Source: Leisingera sp. ANG-M7
GTDB taxonomy: Bacteria > Pseudomonadota > Alphaproteobacteria > Rhodobacterales > Rhodobacteraceae
Reading direction: 5' to 3'
DNA length: 64,000 nt
NCBI RefSeq assembly: GCF_000813965.1
Contig: NZ_JWLI01000002.1
Span: 1 to 64,000 of the forward strand
In this document: positions 32,271 to 39,823 of the stretch, piece by piece
Position numbering within the stretch: the first letter of the stretch is position 1
How the letters are laid out: each line of letters starts with the position of its first letter
Translations under genes and position numbers: made by a program
The notes under the pieces: model-generated
What the model saw: only the letters and a program-made list of their open reading frames with translations
What the model was told of the DNA's origin: nothing
The model's database searches: none

Positions 32271-33158
32271 CTACAGCTCCATCTCCGCTGCCGCCTTCAG
32301 CAGCCAGCTCTTGAAATGCTTGACCGAGGGCGTTGCCGCCTTGTCCTTGAAAGTGGCGAAATAGGTCCAGGGACAATCGAGGTCGAAATCAAACGGCTCC
32401 ACCAGCCGCCCGTCTGCCACATGGGACCGGACCAGTGTTTTGGGCAGAACCGCACAGCCCATTCCATTGGCGGCAAACTCCAATCCCATGTTGGAGGAAT
32501 TGGTCTGCAAGCCGCCCTTCAGCTCGATCCCGGTAAGCCCGTAATGTTTGGCGATCTTCTCCCAGTAGATCGGCCGACCCAGGATGTGGATCAGTTTCGC
32601 CTGCACCAGCTGTTCCGGCCGGGTCAGCGCCTCGCCCGCAACCTTGAAACCGGGCGCACAGACCAGCGCCAGCTTTTCATCCCAAAGCTTGACCGCCGGC
32701 CCCATCACATCATCCACGTGGTTGATGGTGATCGAAATGTCCGAGACATTTGTCTCCACATCCACCCAGATCGTGCTGTGAATCGTCAGGTCGATATCCG
32801 GATGCGCTGCTGAGAACTCCTCGATGACTCCCAGCAGCCAGCGCTCCGCTAGGCTAACCGGGCAGGAAATCACGACCTCCCGCTTGTGGCTTTGCGAGAT
32901 TAAGAGCTGCGTCGCTGAATCAATCTCCTGCAGCGCATGGCGGACCGAGGGCAAATAGGCCTCGCCCACGTCGGTCAGCGACAGGGACCTCGGATGGCGC
33001 ACGAACAGCGGGCGGCCGATGAACTCCTCCAGGCTGCGCACATGGTTAGACACCGCCGACTGGGTGCAGTTCAGCTCATCCGCCGCCGAAGTGAAGCTGA
33101 GATAGCGCGCCGCGGCCTCAAAAGAGCGCAGGAATGTCAGGTGGGGCAGGTTCTTCAT
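32271..33158 (-). CDS. LysR-family transcriptional regulator (GcvA type)
   Basis: A 295-residue LysR protein. The helix-turn-helix is residues 3-62 (HLTFLRSFEAAARYLSF, then TQSAVSNHVRSLEEFIGRPLFVRHPRS), followed by a PBP2 domain with CPVSLAERWLLGV and ALVCAPGFKVAG. The start at 33158 gives the canonical MKNLPHLTFLRSFEAAAR beginning; the frame is open to 33197. It is divergent from the MmgE/PrpD-MttB operon at 33369. The region between holds a TGACCC-N12-GGGTCA dyad (33291-33314) and a further GGGTCA at 33241. The same half-sites occur before the DMGDH-like gene, so this protein may control both. Confidence 0.88.
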   Translation of the reverse strand: MKNLPHLTFLRSFEAAARYLSFTSAADELNCTQSAVSNHVRSLEEFIGRPLFVRHPRSLSLTDVGEAYLPSVRHALQEIDSATQLLISQSHKREVVISCPVSLAERWLLGVIEEFSAAHPDIDLTIHSTIWVDVETNVSDISITINHVDDVMGPAVKLWDEKLALVCAPGFKVAGEALTRPEQLVQAKLIHILGRPIYWEKIAKHYGLTGIELKGGLQTNSSNMGLEFAANGMGCAVLPKTLVRSHVADGRLVEPFDFDLDCPWTYFATFKDKAATPSVKHFKSWLLKAAAEMEL

Positions 33159-33290
33159 CAAACGGGTCCGCTGGCGGTTTCGGGGCCATGTTCCCATGCA
33201 ATGGATTGGGCTGCAATTCCAAAGGGATCACGCCCCGAACGGGTCAGAAAACGACGTCTAGCGCACCCTTCGCGAAATAATGCAGCCCTA

Positions 33291-33314
33291 TGACCCCGGT
33301 TTATTTGCGGGTCA
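33291..33314. promoter_or_regulatory. TGACCC-N12-GGGTCA dyad before MmgE/PrpD
   Basis: TGACCC (33291-33296) and GGGTCA (33309-33314) form an inverted repeat with a 12-bp spacer, 55 bp before the MmgE/PrpD start; a further GGGTCA is at 33241-33246. The same half-sites occur at 28957-28962 and 28998-29003 before the DMGDH-like gene. LysR control is the natural inference. Confidence 0.5.
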
Positions 33315-33368
33315 CCTGCGGCGGCGGCCCCTAGGCTTTGGCCAACGCACCTATATGGACCGCCTGAC

Positions 33369-34721
33369 ATGACAGCCACATTTGACCGCGCCGCCGATTT
33401 CACCTTTGGCCTGACCCCCGGCGATCTGCCTGAAACCACCCGCAAAGCTGCGGCGCTGATGTTCCTGGACACGCTGGGCATCACCATCGGCGCCACCCCG
33501 ATGGAGGCGGGCCGCATCGCCCGCGACACCGCCGCAGCGCTTTATGGCTCCTGTGAAGAAGGTTACGGCGCCCGGATGATGTTCGACGGCCGCCGGGTCA
33601 GCGTCGCGGGTGCCGCCTATGCCGCCGCCACCGCCACCGACAATCTGGATGGCCACGACGGCTACTACCCGACCAAGGGCCACATCGGCGTGGTGGTGAT
33701 CCCTGCAATCGCGGCTTTGGCGGAAACGGTGCCGGATTTCTCCGGGCCAGAGGCGCTGGCGATCACCACGCTGGGCTATGAGCTGGCGGGCCGCGCGGCG
33801 CTGTCGCTGCATGCAACAGTCAGCGACTACCACACCTCCGGTGCCTGGAACGCGCTGGGGGTGGCGGCGATTGCAGCCCGGATGCGCGGTCTCAGCCGGG
33901 ATCAGCTGCGCCAGGCGCTGGGGATCGCCGAATTCCACGGCCCCCGCAGCCAGATGATGCGCGAGATCGCCAACCCCACGATGCTGCACGACGGATCCGG
34001 CTGGGGCGCAATGGCAGGCATGTCAGCAGCTGTTCTGGCAGAAAAGGGCTTCACCGGCGCGCCCGCAATCACCATCGAGGAAGACAGGGTGGCGGAACAC
34101 TGGGACGACCTCGGCAGCTTTTGGCAGATGGAGCATCAGTATGTGAAGCCCTACCCGATCTGCCGCTGGGCCCATGCGCCGATCGACGCCGTGCGGCAGG
34201 TGATGCTGGAACACGGGCTGAGCCACGAACAGATCGCCCAGATCCACATCAACACTTTCCACGAAAGCGCCTGCCTCTATCCGGGCATCCCCTCTACCAC
34301 CAGCCAAGCACAGTATTCGCTGGGCTTTGCCGTTGCCATCCAGGCCGCATACGGGCGGATAGGGGTGGAGCATATCTCCGGCCCCGCCCTTGCCGATCCG
34401 CTGGTGGCCTCGATCCATGACCGCATCACCGTGGCAGAGGCCGCGCGCCATTCAGCCCGCTTCCCGGCCTGCCGGGTCGCCGATGTGGTGGTGACGCTGA
34501 CCGACGGGCGGGTGTTCGAGACCGGCGACGTCCACGCCCGCGGCGGCCCCGAAGCGCCGTTTTCGCAAGAGGACATCGAGCGGAAATTCATGGAATTTGC
34601 CGCGCCTTCGCTGGGCGAGGCCCGCGCCAGCGCCATCCGCGATGCAGTGCTGGGCTTCACCACTGAAGGCAGCAAATTCTCCGATCTTGGCCGTCTCATC
34701 TATGACGCGCCCGAAAACTAA
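33369..34721 (+). CDS. MmgE/PrpD family protein
   Basis: A 450-residue protein of the MmgE/PrpD superfamily, which includes 2-methylcitrate dehydratase, cis-aconitate decarboxylase and iminodisuccinate epimerase. Visible blocks are AALMFLDTLGITIGA, TATDNLDGHDGYYPTKGHIGVVVIPAIAALAE, AFHGPRSQMMRE-like text (EFHGPRSQMMREIANP) and YPICRWAHAPIDAV. It acts as a dehydratase, decarboxylase or epimerase on a polycarboxylic or amino acid. It is the first gene of the operon with the second MttB (29 bp apart) and is divergent from the LysR. The combination with a methyltransferase is not standard for propionate metabolism, so a betaine-derived acid is more likely as the substrate. Confidence 0.87.
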   Translation: MTATFDRAADFTFGLTPGDLPETTRKAAALMFLDTLGITIGATPMEAGRIARDTAAALYGSCEEGYGARMMFDGRRVSVAGAAYAAATATDNLDGHDGYYPTKGHIGVVVIPAIAALAETVPDFSGPEALAITTLGYELAGRAALSLHATVSDYHTSGAWNALGVAAIAARMRGLSRDQLRQALGIAEFHGPRSQMMREIANPTMLHDGSGWGAMAGMSAAVLAEKGFTGAPAITIEEDRVAEHWDDLGSFWQMEHQYVKPYPICRWAHAPIDAVRQVMLEHGLSHEQIAQIHINTFHESACLYPGIPSTTSQAQYSLGFAVAIQAAYGRIGVEHISGPALADPLVASIHDRITVAEAARHSARFPACRVADVVVTLTDGRVFETGDVHARGGPEAPFSQEDIERKFMEFAAPSLGEARASAIRDAVLGFTTEGSKFSDLGRLIYDAPEN

Positions 34722-34750
34722 GCCACCAACCTGACCAGAAAGACAGACAC

Positions 34751-36289
34751 ATGGCACGCGACAGACGCGGCGGCGGGCGCCGCGGAAAATCCTCCCGCTC
34801 CGGCGGCAGTATCGACCAGCTCCCCTGGAGCCAGGTAAAAAACACTTACCCGGCGTTTGAGCTCCTGAACCCGGAGCAGATGGACCAGCTGCACGCCACC
34901 TCAATGCGGATCCTGTCAGAGGCCGGCATCCGGGTGATGGGCGAGAACGTGATGGGCATTTTCGAGGCCGCGGGCGCCATCGTCGACCGCGACACCAAAA
35001 CCATCCGCATCGACGAAAGCATCGTCACTGAAGCGTTGAAGACAGTCCCGGCGGAGTTCACCCTGACCGGCCGAAACCGGGACAAGCGGATCACGCTCGG
35101 CGGCAACAACGTGACCTTCAGCCTGGTGGCAGGCCCGCCCAACGTGCATGATTGCATCAACGGGCGGCGGTCCGGCAACCTCACCGACTATCAGAACTTC
35201 ATCAGGCTGGCACATCACTTCAACGCCATCCACCTGATCGGCAACCAAGTGACCGCGCCGCTGGAGCTGCCCGCCAACAACAGGCATCTGGATACCTATC
35301 TAGCCAATATCACCTATGCAGATCTCTCGTTCCATTGCTCCGCCATCGGCCGCGGCCGGGCGCTGGACGGGATAAACATGATGGCGATCTCCCGCGGTCA
35401 GACGCCTGAGGAGATGAAGGATGATCCCGGTGTGATCACCATCATCTCGGTCAACTCGCCGCGGCTGTTTGACGACGCGATGGGCGACGGGCTGATCGCG
35501 ATGGCCGAATACGGCCAGCCGGTAACGGTGACGCCCTTTACCCTGATGGGCGCAATGACCCCGGTGACCCTGCCCGCAGCCCTTGCCCAGCAGAACGCTG
35601 AGGCGCTGTTCGGTGTGGTGCTGACACAGCTGGTCAACCCCGGCACACCCGTCATGTACGGCTCCTTCACCTCCAATGTCGACATGCGCAGCGGCGCGCC
35701 TGCCTTTGGCACGCCGGAAAACGCCAAGGCCAACATCGTGGGCGGCCAGCTGGCGCGGCGCTATGGCATCCCCTACCGGACCTCCAACGCCAATGCCTCC
35801 AACACGGTGGACCTGCAGGCGGCTTATGAGACCATGATGTCCACCTGGGGTGCAGTACTGGGCGGCGCCAATATCATCTACCACGCGGCCGGCTGGCTGG
35901 AGGGCGGCCTGACCGCGTCTTATGAGAAGTTCATCCTGGATGTGGAGATCATCCAGAACATGATCGAGTTCCTGAAGCCGATGAAATTCGACACCGATGA
36001 GCTGGGCTTTGACGCCATCCAGTCGGTCCCGACCGGCGGCCATTTCTTCGGCGCCGAACACACGATGGCACGGTACGAGACCGCGTTTTACCACCCGATG
36101 CTGTCGGATTGGCAGAACTACGAGAACTGGGAAGCGGCTGGTGCCAAGGACGCGCTGCAACGTGCCACCGGCCTCTGGCAGCAGGCGCTGCGGGACTATG
36201 AGGAACCGGTGATGGACCCAGCCATCCGCGAGGAATTGGACGCCTATGTCGCCAGGCGGAAGCAAGAAATCGGGTCCGGTGAGCCGTGA
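34751..36289 (+). CDS. MttB-family (non-pyrrolysine) methyltransferase homologue 2
   Basis: A 512-residue MttB superfamily protein with no in-frame stop, hence non-pyrrolysine. The N-terminus is an Arg/Gly/Ser-rich tail (about residues 1-20), followed by LLNPEQMDQLHATSMRILSEAGIRVMGENV and barrel blocks such as FSLVAGPPNVHDCINGRRSG and LTQLVNPGTPVMYGSFTSNVDMRSGAPAFGTPE. It resembles the protein at 12553 in layout but with different inner sequences, so the two probably have different substrates. No corrinoid protein gene adjoins it. It is cotranscribed with the MmgE/PrpD gene, and a GC hairpin at 36298-36321 follows. Methyl removal from a betaine is the likely role. Confidence 0.87.
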   Translation: MARDRRGGGRRGKSSRSGGSIDQLPWSQVKNTYPAFELLNPEQMDQLHATSMRILSEAGIRVMGENVMGIFEAAGAIVDRDTKTIRIDESIVTEALKTVPAEFTLTGRNRDKRITLGGNNVTFSLVAGPPNVHDCINGRRSGNLTDYQNFIRLAHHFNAIHLIGNQVTAPLELPANNRHLDTYLANITYADLSFHCSAIGRGRALDGINMMAISRGQTPEEMKDDPGVITIISVNSPRLFDDAMGDGLIAMAEYGQPVTVTPFTLMGAMTPVTLPAALAQQNAEALFGVVLTQLVNPGTPVMYGSFTSNVDMRSGAPAFGTPENAKANIVGGQLARRYGIPYRTSNANASNTVDLQAAYETMMSTWGAVLGGANIIYHAAGWLEGGLTASYEKFILDVEIIQNMIEFLKPMKFDTDELGFDAIQSVPTGGHFFGAEHTMARYETAFYHPMLSDWQNYENWEAAGAKDALQRATGLWQQALRDYEEPVMDPAIREELDAYVARRKQEIGSGEP

Positions 36290-36297
36290 TGGGACGG

Positions 36298-36352
36298 GCG
36301 CGAGGGGCCAGCCCCTCGCGCTCCCCGGAGTATTTTTGCAAAGATGAAACAG
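36298..36352 (+). terminator. GC-rich hairpin plus CCCCGGAGTATTTTTGC element
   Basis: GCGCGAGGGGC (36298-36308) pairs with GCCCCTCGCGC (36311-36321), leaving a tight CA loop (in practice CCAG), followed by TCCCCGGAGTATTTTTGCAAAGATGAAA. It ends the MmgE/MttB transcript. I recall similar GGAGTATTT-x-AAAGATGAA strings after genes in other Rhodobacteraceae, but I cannot check this here. Confidence 0.65.
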
Positions 36353-36360
36353 ACGCCTGT

Positions 36361-37101
36361 TTAGAGCTGATCAAACAGCCGCCCCGGCAGCCCGCCATGC
36401 CGCGGCAGGCCAAGCGCCCGCATCAGGCAGAACATCATCGCCTGGTTGGAGGTGACAACCGGCTTGCCCAAGCGTGCCTCGATCCGCTCCACAGCCTCAA
36501 CCGCGCGCATGTCGGTGCAGCTGAGCACAATGGCCTGCGCCGCCGGGTGATCGGCCTGACAGGCCAGATCAAACACCTCATCTGGGGTCAGCTCGCCCTG
36601 CCCGTAGTTGCCCAGCTCGCGCCCGATGTCCGCGCATTTGACCGTCTCGATCCCGTTTGCCGCCAGGAACGCCATCGCCTGAGAATTGATCTCACCCAGA
36701 TAGGGTGAAGAAAAACCGATCTTCACCGCCCCCAGCGCTTGAATCCCTGCCACCAGCGACCCCGCCGCGGTCAGCGAGACGGCACCCGACCCCGCCTTGA
36801 TCCGCGCCGCCAGATCCGCGTCGAACCCCGGCCCGTGGGTCAGCGTCGCCGAGGTGCAGCCATAAAGCACAACATCAGGCCGAACGCCTGCAATCATCCG
36901 AAGGTCATGGCTGATATCAGACGCCCCCAGTCCCGCCATTTGATCGGCGCCGGGGATCTCCTCCACATCATAGCCGCCCATGCGCTGGAAATGCACAGTG
37001 GTGTCCGGACAGCGCATCAGCATCATGTCGGCTTCCAGGTTGGTGTTGGTAAAGGGCACCAGCACGCCGATTTTCGCGCGGGTGCGGGTTTCATAGGTCA
37101 T
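36361..37101 (-). CDS. Asp/Glu racemase-like / maleate isomerase-type protein
   Basis: A 246-residue protein with the maleate cis-trans isomerase/arylmalonate decarboxylase layout. It has IGVLVPFTNTNLEADM at the N-terminus, LYGCTSATLTHG with the first cysteine (about residue 79), and VLSCTDMRAVEAVERIEARLGKPVVTSNQAMMFCLMR with the second. Cofactor-independent racemisation, isomerisation or decarboxylation is expected. The ATG at 37101 overlaps the preceding aminotransferase stop as ATGA. It is the last gene of the hydantoinase operon. A hydantoin or N-carbamoyl amino acid racemase role would fit, but the sequence group is nearer to maleate isomerase. Confidence 0.8.
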   Translation of the reverse strand: MTYETRTRAKIGVLVPFTNTNLEADMMLMRCPDTTVHFQRMGGYDVEEIPGADQMAGLGASDISHDLRMIAGVRPDVVLYGCTSATLTHGPGFDADLAARIKAGSGAVSLTAAGSLVAGIQALGAVKIGFSSPYLGEINSQAMAFLAANGIETVKCADIGRELGNYGQGELTPDEVFDLACQADHPAAQAIVLSCTDMRAVEAVERIEARLGKPVVTSNQAMMFCLMRALGLPRHGGLPGRLFDQL

Positions 37102-38165
37102 GTGAGCACTCCCTTCAGCACGTCCAGCGCGCGGTCCATCACGTCTTGCCCGCAGATGGTGGCGCGCAGGCAATCGCCCAGCCCGTACCCGCCCATTCCA
37201 CGCATCAGCAGGTTCTGCCCCCGCAGCGCCCTGTCTGCCGCTTGGGCCTGCTCCACCGAGGCAAAGCGGATCAGCACGAAATTGGTATGGCTCTGCGGCA
37301 CCTCCAGCCCCAGCGCGCGGCAGTCTTTGGCAAAGCGGTCCCGGATGGCAACGGTTTGGGACACCACATCCCGCATATGCGCCTGATCGCGCATGGCCGC
37401 CGCCGCCATTGCCTGGGACGGGATGGAGATATTGTTTGGATTAAGCAGCTTGCGCACTTCCCCGGCAATCTCCGGCGGGAAGTACCCCCAGCCGGCCCGC
37501 GCCCCTGCCAGCCCATAGGCCTTGGAGAGCGTCCGCAGCACCACGGTATCGCCGCGCTCTGCCAGCACGAAGATTTCGCCGGGATCGTTTTCCGCATCGG
37601 CAAACTCCGCATAGGCCTGATCGGCCACCAGCAGCACATCCGCAGGCAGCCCCGCGCGCAGGCGCAGGAGGTCCGCGTTCGGGATCAGCGTACCGGTCGG
37701 ATTGCCCGGATTGCAGACAAACACAATCCGCACCTCAGGCGTCACGGCGGCCAGAATATCCTCGACCGATACCGTCAGGTCCCGCTCCTGCGCCTTGACG
37801 TAGTCCGCCTGCACCTGCGCCGCAGCGGTGGCCACAAAGGCATAACCATAATCCGTCCCCAGCACCCTGTCCCCCGGCCCGGCGAAGGCGCGGATCAGGC
37901 AGCCCATCAGCTCCATCGAACCAGCGCCGCACAGCACCTTGGCCGGGTCCAGCCCATGCACCTCCGCCACCGCGGCGCGCAAGTCCGGCCACTCCGGGTC
38001 TGGATAGAGCGGCATCTGATCCAGCACCGCCCGGCCCGCCGCAAGTGCCGCCGGGCTAGCCGGGAACGCACTTTCATTCTGCGCCAGCGAGACCGTCCCG
38101 GCCTCGCCCAGATCCGCCAACGCATAAGGCGCCATCGCCGCCACATGCGGCACCGCGCGGATCAT
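37098..38165 (-). CDS. Class I/II aminotransferase, HisC-like
   Basis: A 355-residue PLP enzyme of the histidinol-phosphate aminotransferase group. It shows LAQNESAFPASP, YPDPEWPDLRAAVAEVHG, the PLP blocks CNPGNPTGTLI and VADQAYAEFAD, and the lysine/arginine motif TLSKAYGLAGARAGWG. The genuine histidine pathway gene is usually elsewhere, and this copy is embedded in the hydantoinase operon with 4-bp overlaps on both sides, so a catabolic transamination of an amino acid is more likely. It sits between the HyuB and racemase genes. Confidence 0.86.
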   Translation of the reverse strand: MIRAVPHVAAMAPYALADLGEAGTVSLAQNESAFPASPAALAAGRAVLDQMPLYPDPEWPDLRAAVAEVHGLDPAKVLCGAGSMELMGCLIRAFAGPGDRVLGTDYGYAFVATAAAQVQADYVKAQERDLTVSVEDILAAVTPEVRIVFVCNPGNPTGTLIPNADLLRLRAGLPADVLLVADQAYAEFADAENDPGEIFVLAERGDTVVLRTLSKAYGLAGARAGWGYFPPEIAGEVRKLLNPNNISIPSQAMAAAAMRDQAHMRDVVSQTVAIRDRFAKDCRALGLEVPQSHTNFVLIRFASVEQAQAADRALRGQNLLMRGMGGYGLGDCLRATICGQDVMDRALDVLKGVLT

Positions 38166-39823
38166 TTGCCGCCCCCGTAGGCGCCCGCGCCTTCTTCCGT
38201 CACCAGACCGCGCCGAAGATCCAGCGCCAGCGCCTCGGGGTCGCGCTCCGCCGGATCGCCAAAACCGCCGCCACCGGGGGTTTCAAAGATCAGATAATCC
38301 CCTGCCTCCACCCGCAGCTCGCCCTTGCCCGGAATGTCCTGCGCCCCGTCGCGGAACCGGATACGCCCCGGCGCGCCGGGCAAGCCGCCCATGCGCCCCA
38401 AGGCCGGAAACTTCAGCCGCTCCACTGACAGGAACACGATAAAGGGCGCGCCGTTGACGGAGGTCATCTCGATCCTCTGCCCCAGCCCGCCGCGGTATTT
38501 GCCCGCCCCTCCGCTGTCGGGCCGCAGCTCGCGCCGCCACATAACGACAGGTGCCACCGCCTCGGTGATCTCCACCTGGCTGCCATAAACACCCGAGGGA
38601 TAGGCCGTCGCCGACAAGCCATCCGCATGGGGCCGCGCCCCGGTGCCGCCGTTGTGGACCGGCTCGATGGCAAACTCCCGCCCGCCGTCGCGTGCCACCT
38701 CCGGCGCGTGCCGCATCGGCAGGTCGAACATGCAGGACGCGCCCTCGGCGGGCACCCGGTCCGGCAGCGCCTGATGCAGGCAGCCCAGCACCAGATCCGG
38801 CGTCACCTGCCCCAGCGTATGCCGCATCGCCACCGGCACCGGGCGCTGCGCATTCAGGATGCAGCCCTTGGGGCCATCCACGGTAAAGGGCGCCAAACTC
38901 CCCGCATTGTTCGGAATGTCCGGCCCGACAATGCAGCGCAGGGCAAACACCGTATAAGCCGTGGCATAGTTCAGCGGCACGTTGATGCCCTTGCTGGAGC
39001 AGCCCGAAGTGCCGGTGAAATCCACATGCATGCCCCCTTTCGAGACTGTCAGCGTCGCATGCAGCTCCAGTTCACTCTCGTAGCCGTCCATTCTCAGAAC
39101 ATTGCGGTAGACGCCCTCCGGCACTTCCGCGATGGCCTGCAAAGTGCCGCGGCGGGACGTCTCGATGATATAGGCCCCCAGCGCATCCAGGTCGCTCAGG
39201 CCAAACTCCTCCATCATCCCCGCCAGCCGTGCCGCCCCGGCCTCGCAGCAGGCAATCAGCGCATAAATGTCACCCTCATTGGCAACCGGCTCGCGGCTGT
39301 TGGCGCGGACAATGTCCAGCAGCAGCGCGTTCGGCGCGCCTTCCTCCACTAGTTTGCAAGGCGGGATCAGCAGCCCTTCGTCATAGATGTCAGAGCCCTC
39401 CGGCCCCATGCCCAGCCCGCCCAGATCGACCAGATGCGAGGTGCAGGAGGTGAAGCCGACCACCCTGCCTCCTTTGAACACCGGCATCATCAACAGGAAA
39501 TCGTTCAGATGCCCCGAGGCCAGCCAGGGGTCGTTGGTCATGTAGATATCGCCGGGCTTCATCGTGTCAGCCGGGAAGCGTTCGCGCAGATGCATGACCG
39601 CCGCGGCCATGGTGTTGATATGGCCCGGCGTGCCGGTCACCGCCTGCGCCAGCATCTGCCCCTGTGCGTCGAAAATCCCGGCAGATATGTCGCCGCATTC
39701 GCGCACAATCGGGCTGAAGGCCGCGCGGATCAGGGTCTGCCCCTGTTCCTCCACCACCGCCAGCAACCGGTTCCACATCACTTGCAGGCGAGCCGGTGAC
39801 AGGTCCTGTGACAAGGCGGTCAT
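38162..39823 (-). CDS. Hydantoinase B/oxoprolinase family protein
   Basis: A 553-residue HyuB-type subunit. Hallmarks are AAFSPIVRECGDISAGIFDAQGQMLAQAVTGTPGH near the N-terminus, GDIYMTNDPWLASGHLND, DFTGTSGCSSKGINVPLNY, and the glycine-rich end FETPGGGGFGDPAERDPEAL. It acts with HyuA to open a lactam or hydantoin ring in an ATP-dependent way, or to carboxylate in the acetone-carboxylase relatives. Translation is coupled to HyuA upstream and the aminotransferase downstream by 4-bp overlaps. The substrate is unknown; 5-oxoproline-like or hydantoin-like compounds, or a betaine lactam, are possible. Confidence 0.91.
   Translation of the reverse strand: MTALSQDLSPARLQVMWNRLLAVVEEQGQTLIRAAFSPIVRECGDISAGIFDAQGQMLAQAVTGTPGHINTMAAAVMHLRERFPADTMKPGDIYMTNDPWLASGHLNDFLLMMPVFKGGRVVGFTSCTSHLVDLGGLGMGPEGSDIYDEGLLIPPCKLVEEGAPNALLLDIVRANSREPVANEGDIYALIACCEAGAARLAGMMEEFGLSDLDALGAYIIETSRRGTLQAIAEVPEGVYRNVLRMDGYESELELHATLTVSKGGMHVDFTGTSGCSSKGINVPLNYATAYTVFALRCIVGPDIPNNAGSLAPFTVDGPKGCILNAQRPVPVAMRHTLGQVTPDLVLGCLHQALPDRVPAEGASCMFDLPMRHAPEVARDGGREFAIEPVHNGGTGARPHADGLSATAYPSGVYGSQVEITEAVAPVVMWRRELRPDSGGAGKYRGGLGQRIEMTSVNGAPFIVFLSVERLKFPALGRMGGLPGAPGRIRFRDGAQDIPGKGELRVEAGDYLIFETPGGGGFGDPAERDPEALALDLRRGLVTEEGAGAYGGGK

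Noticed and set aside
37098-38165. True histidine-biosynthesis hisC
   Set aside because: The motifs fit HisC-like enzymes, but the overlap-coupled place in a hydantoinase operon argues for a catabolic aminotransferase, so no hisC symbol was given.
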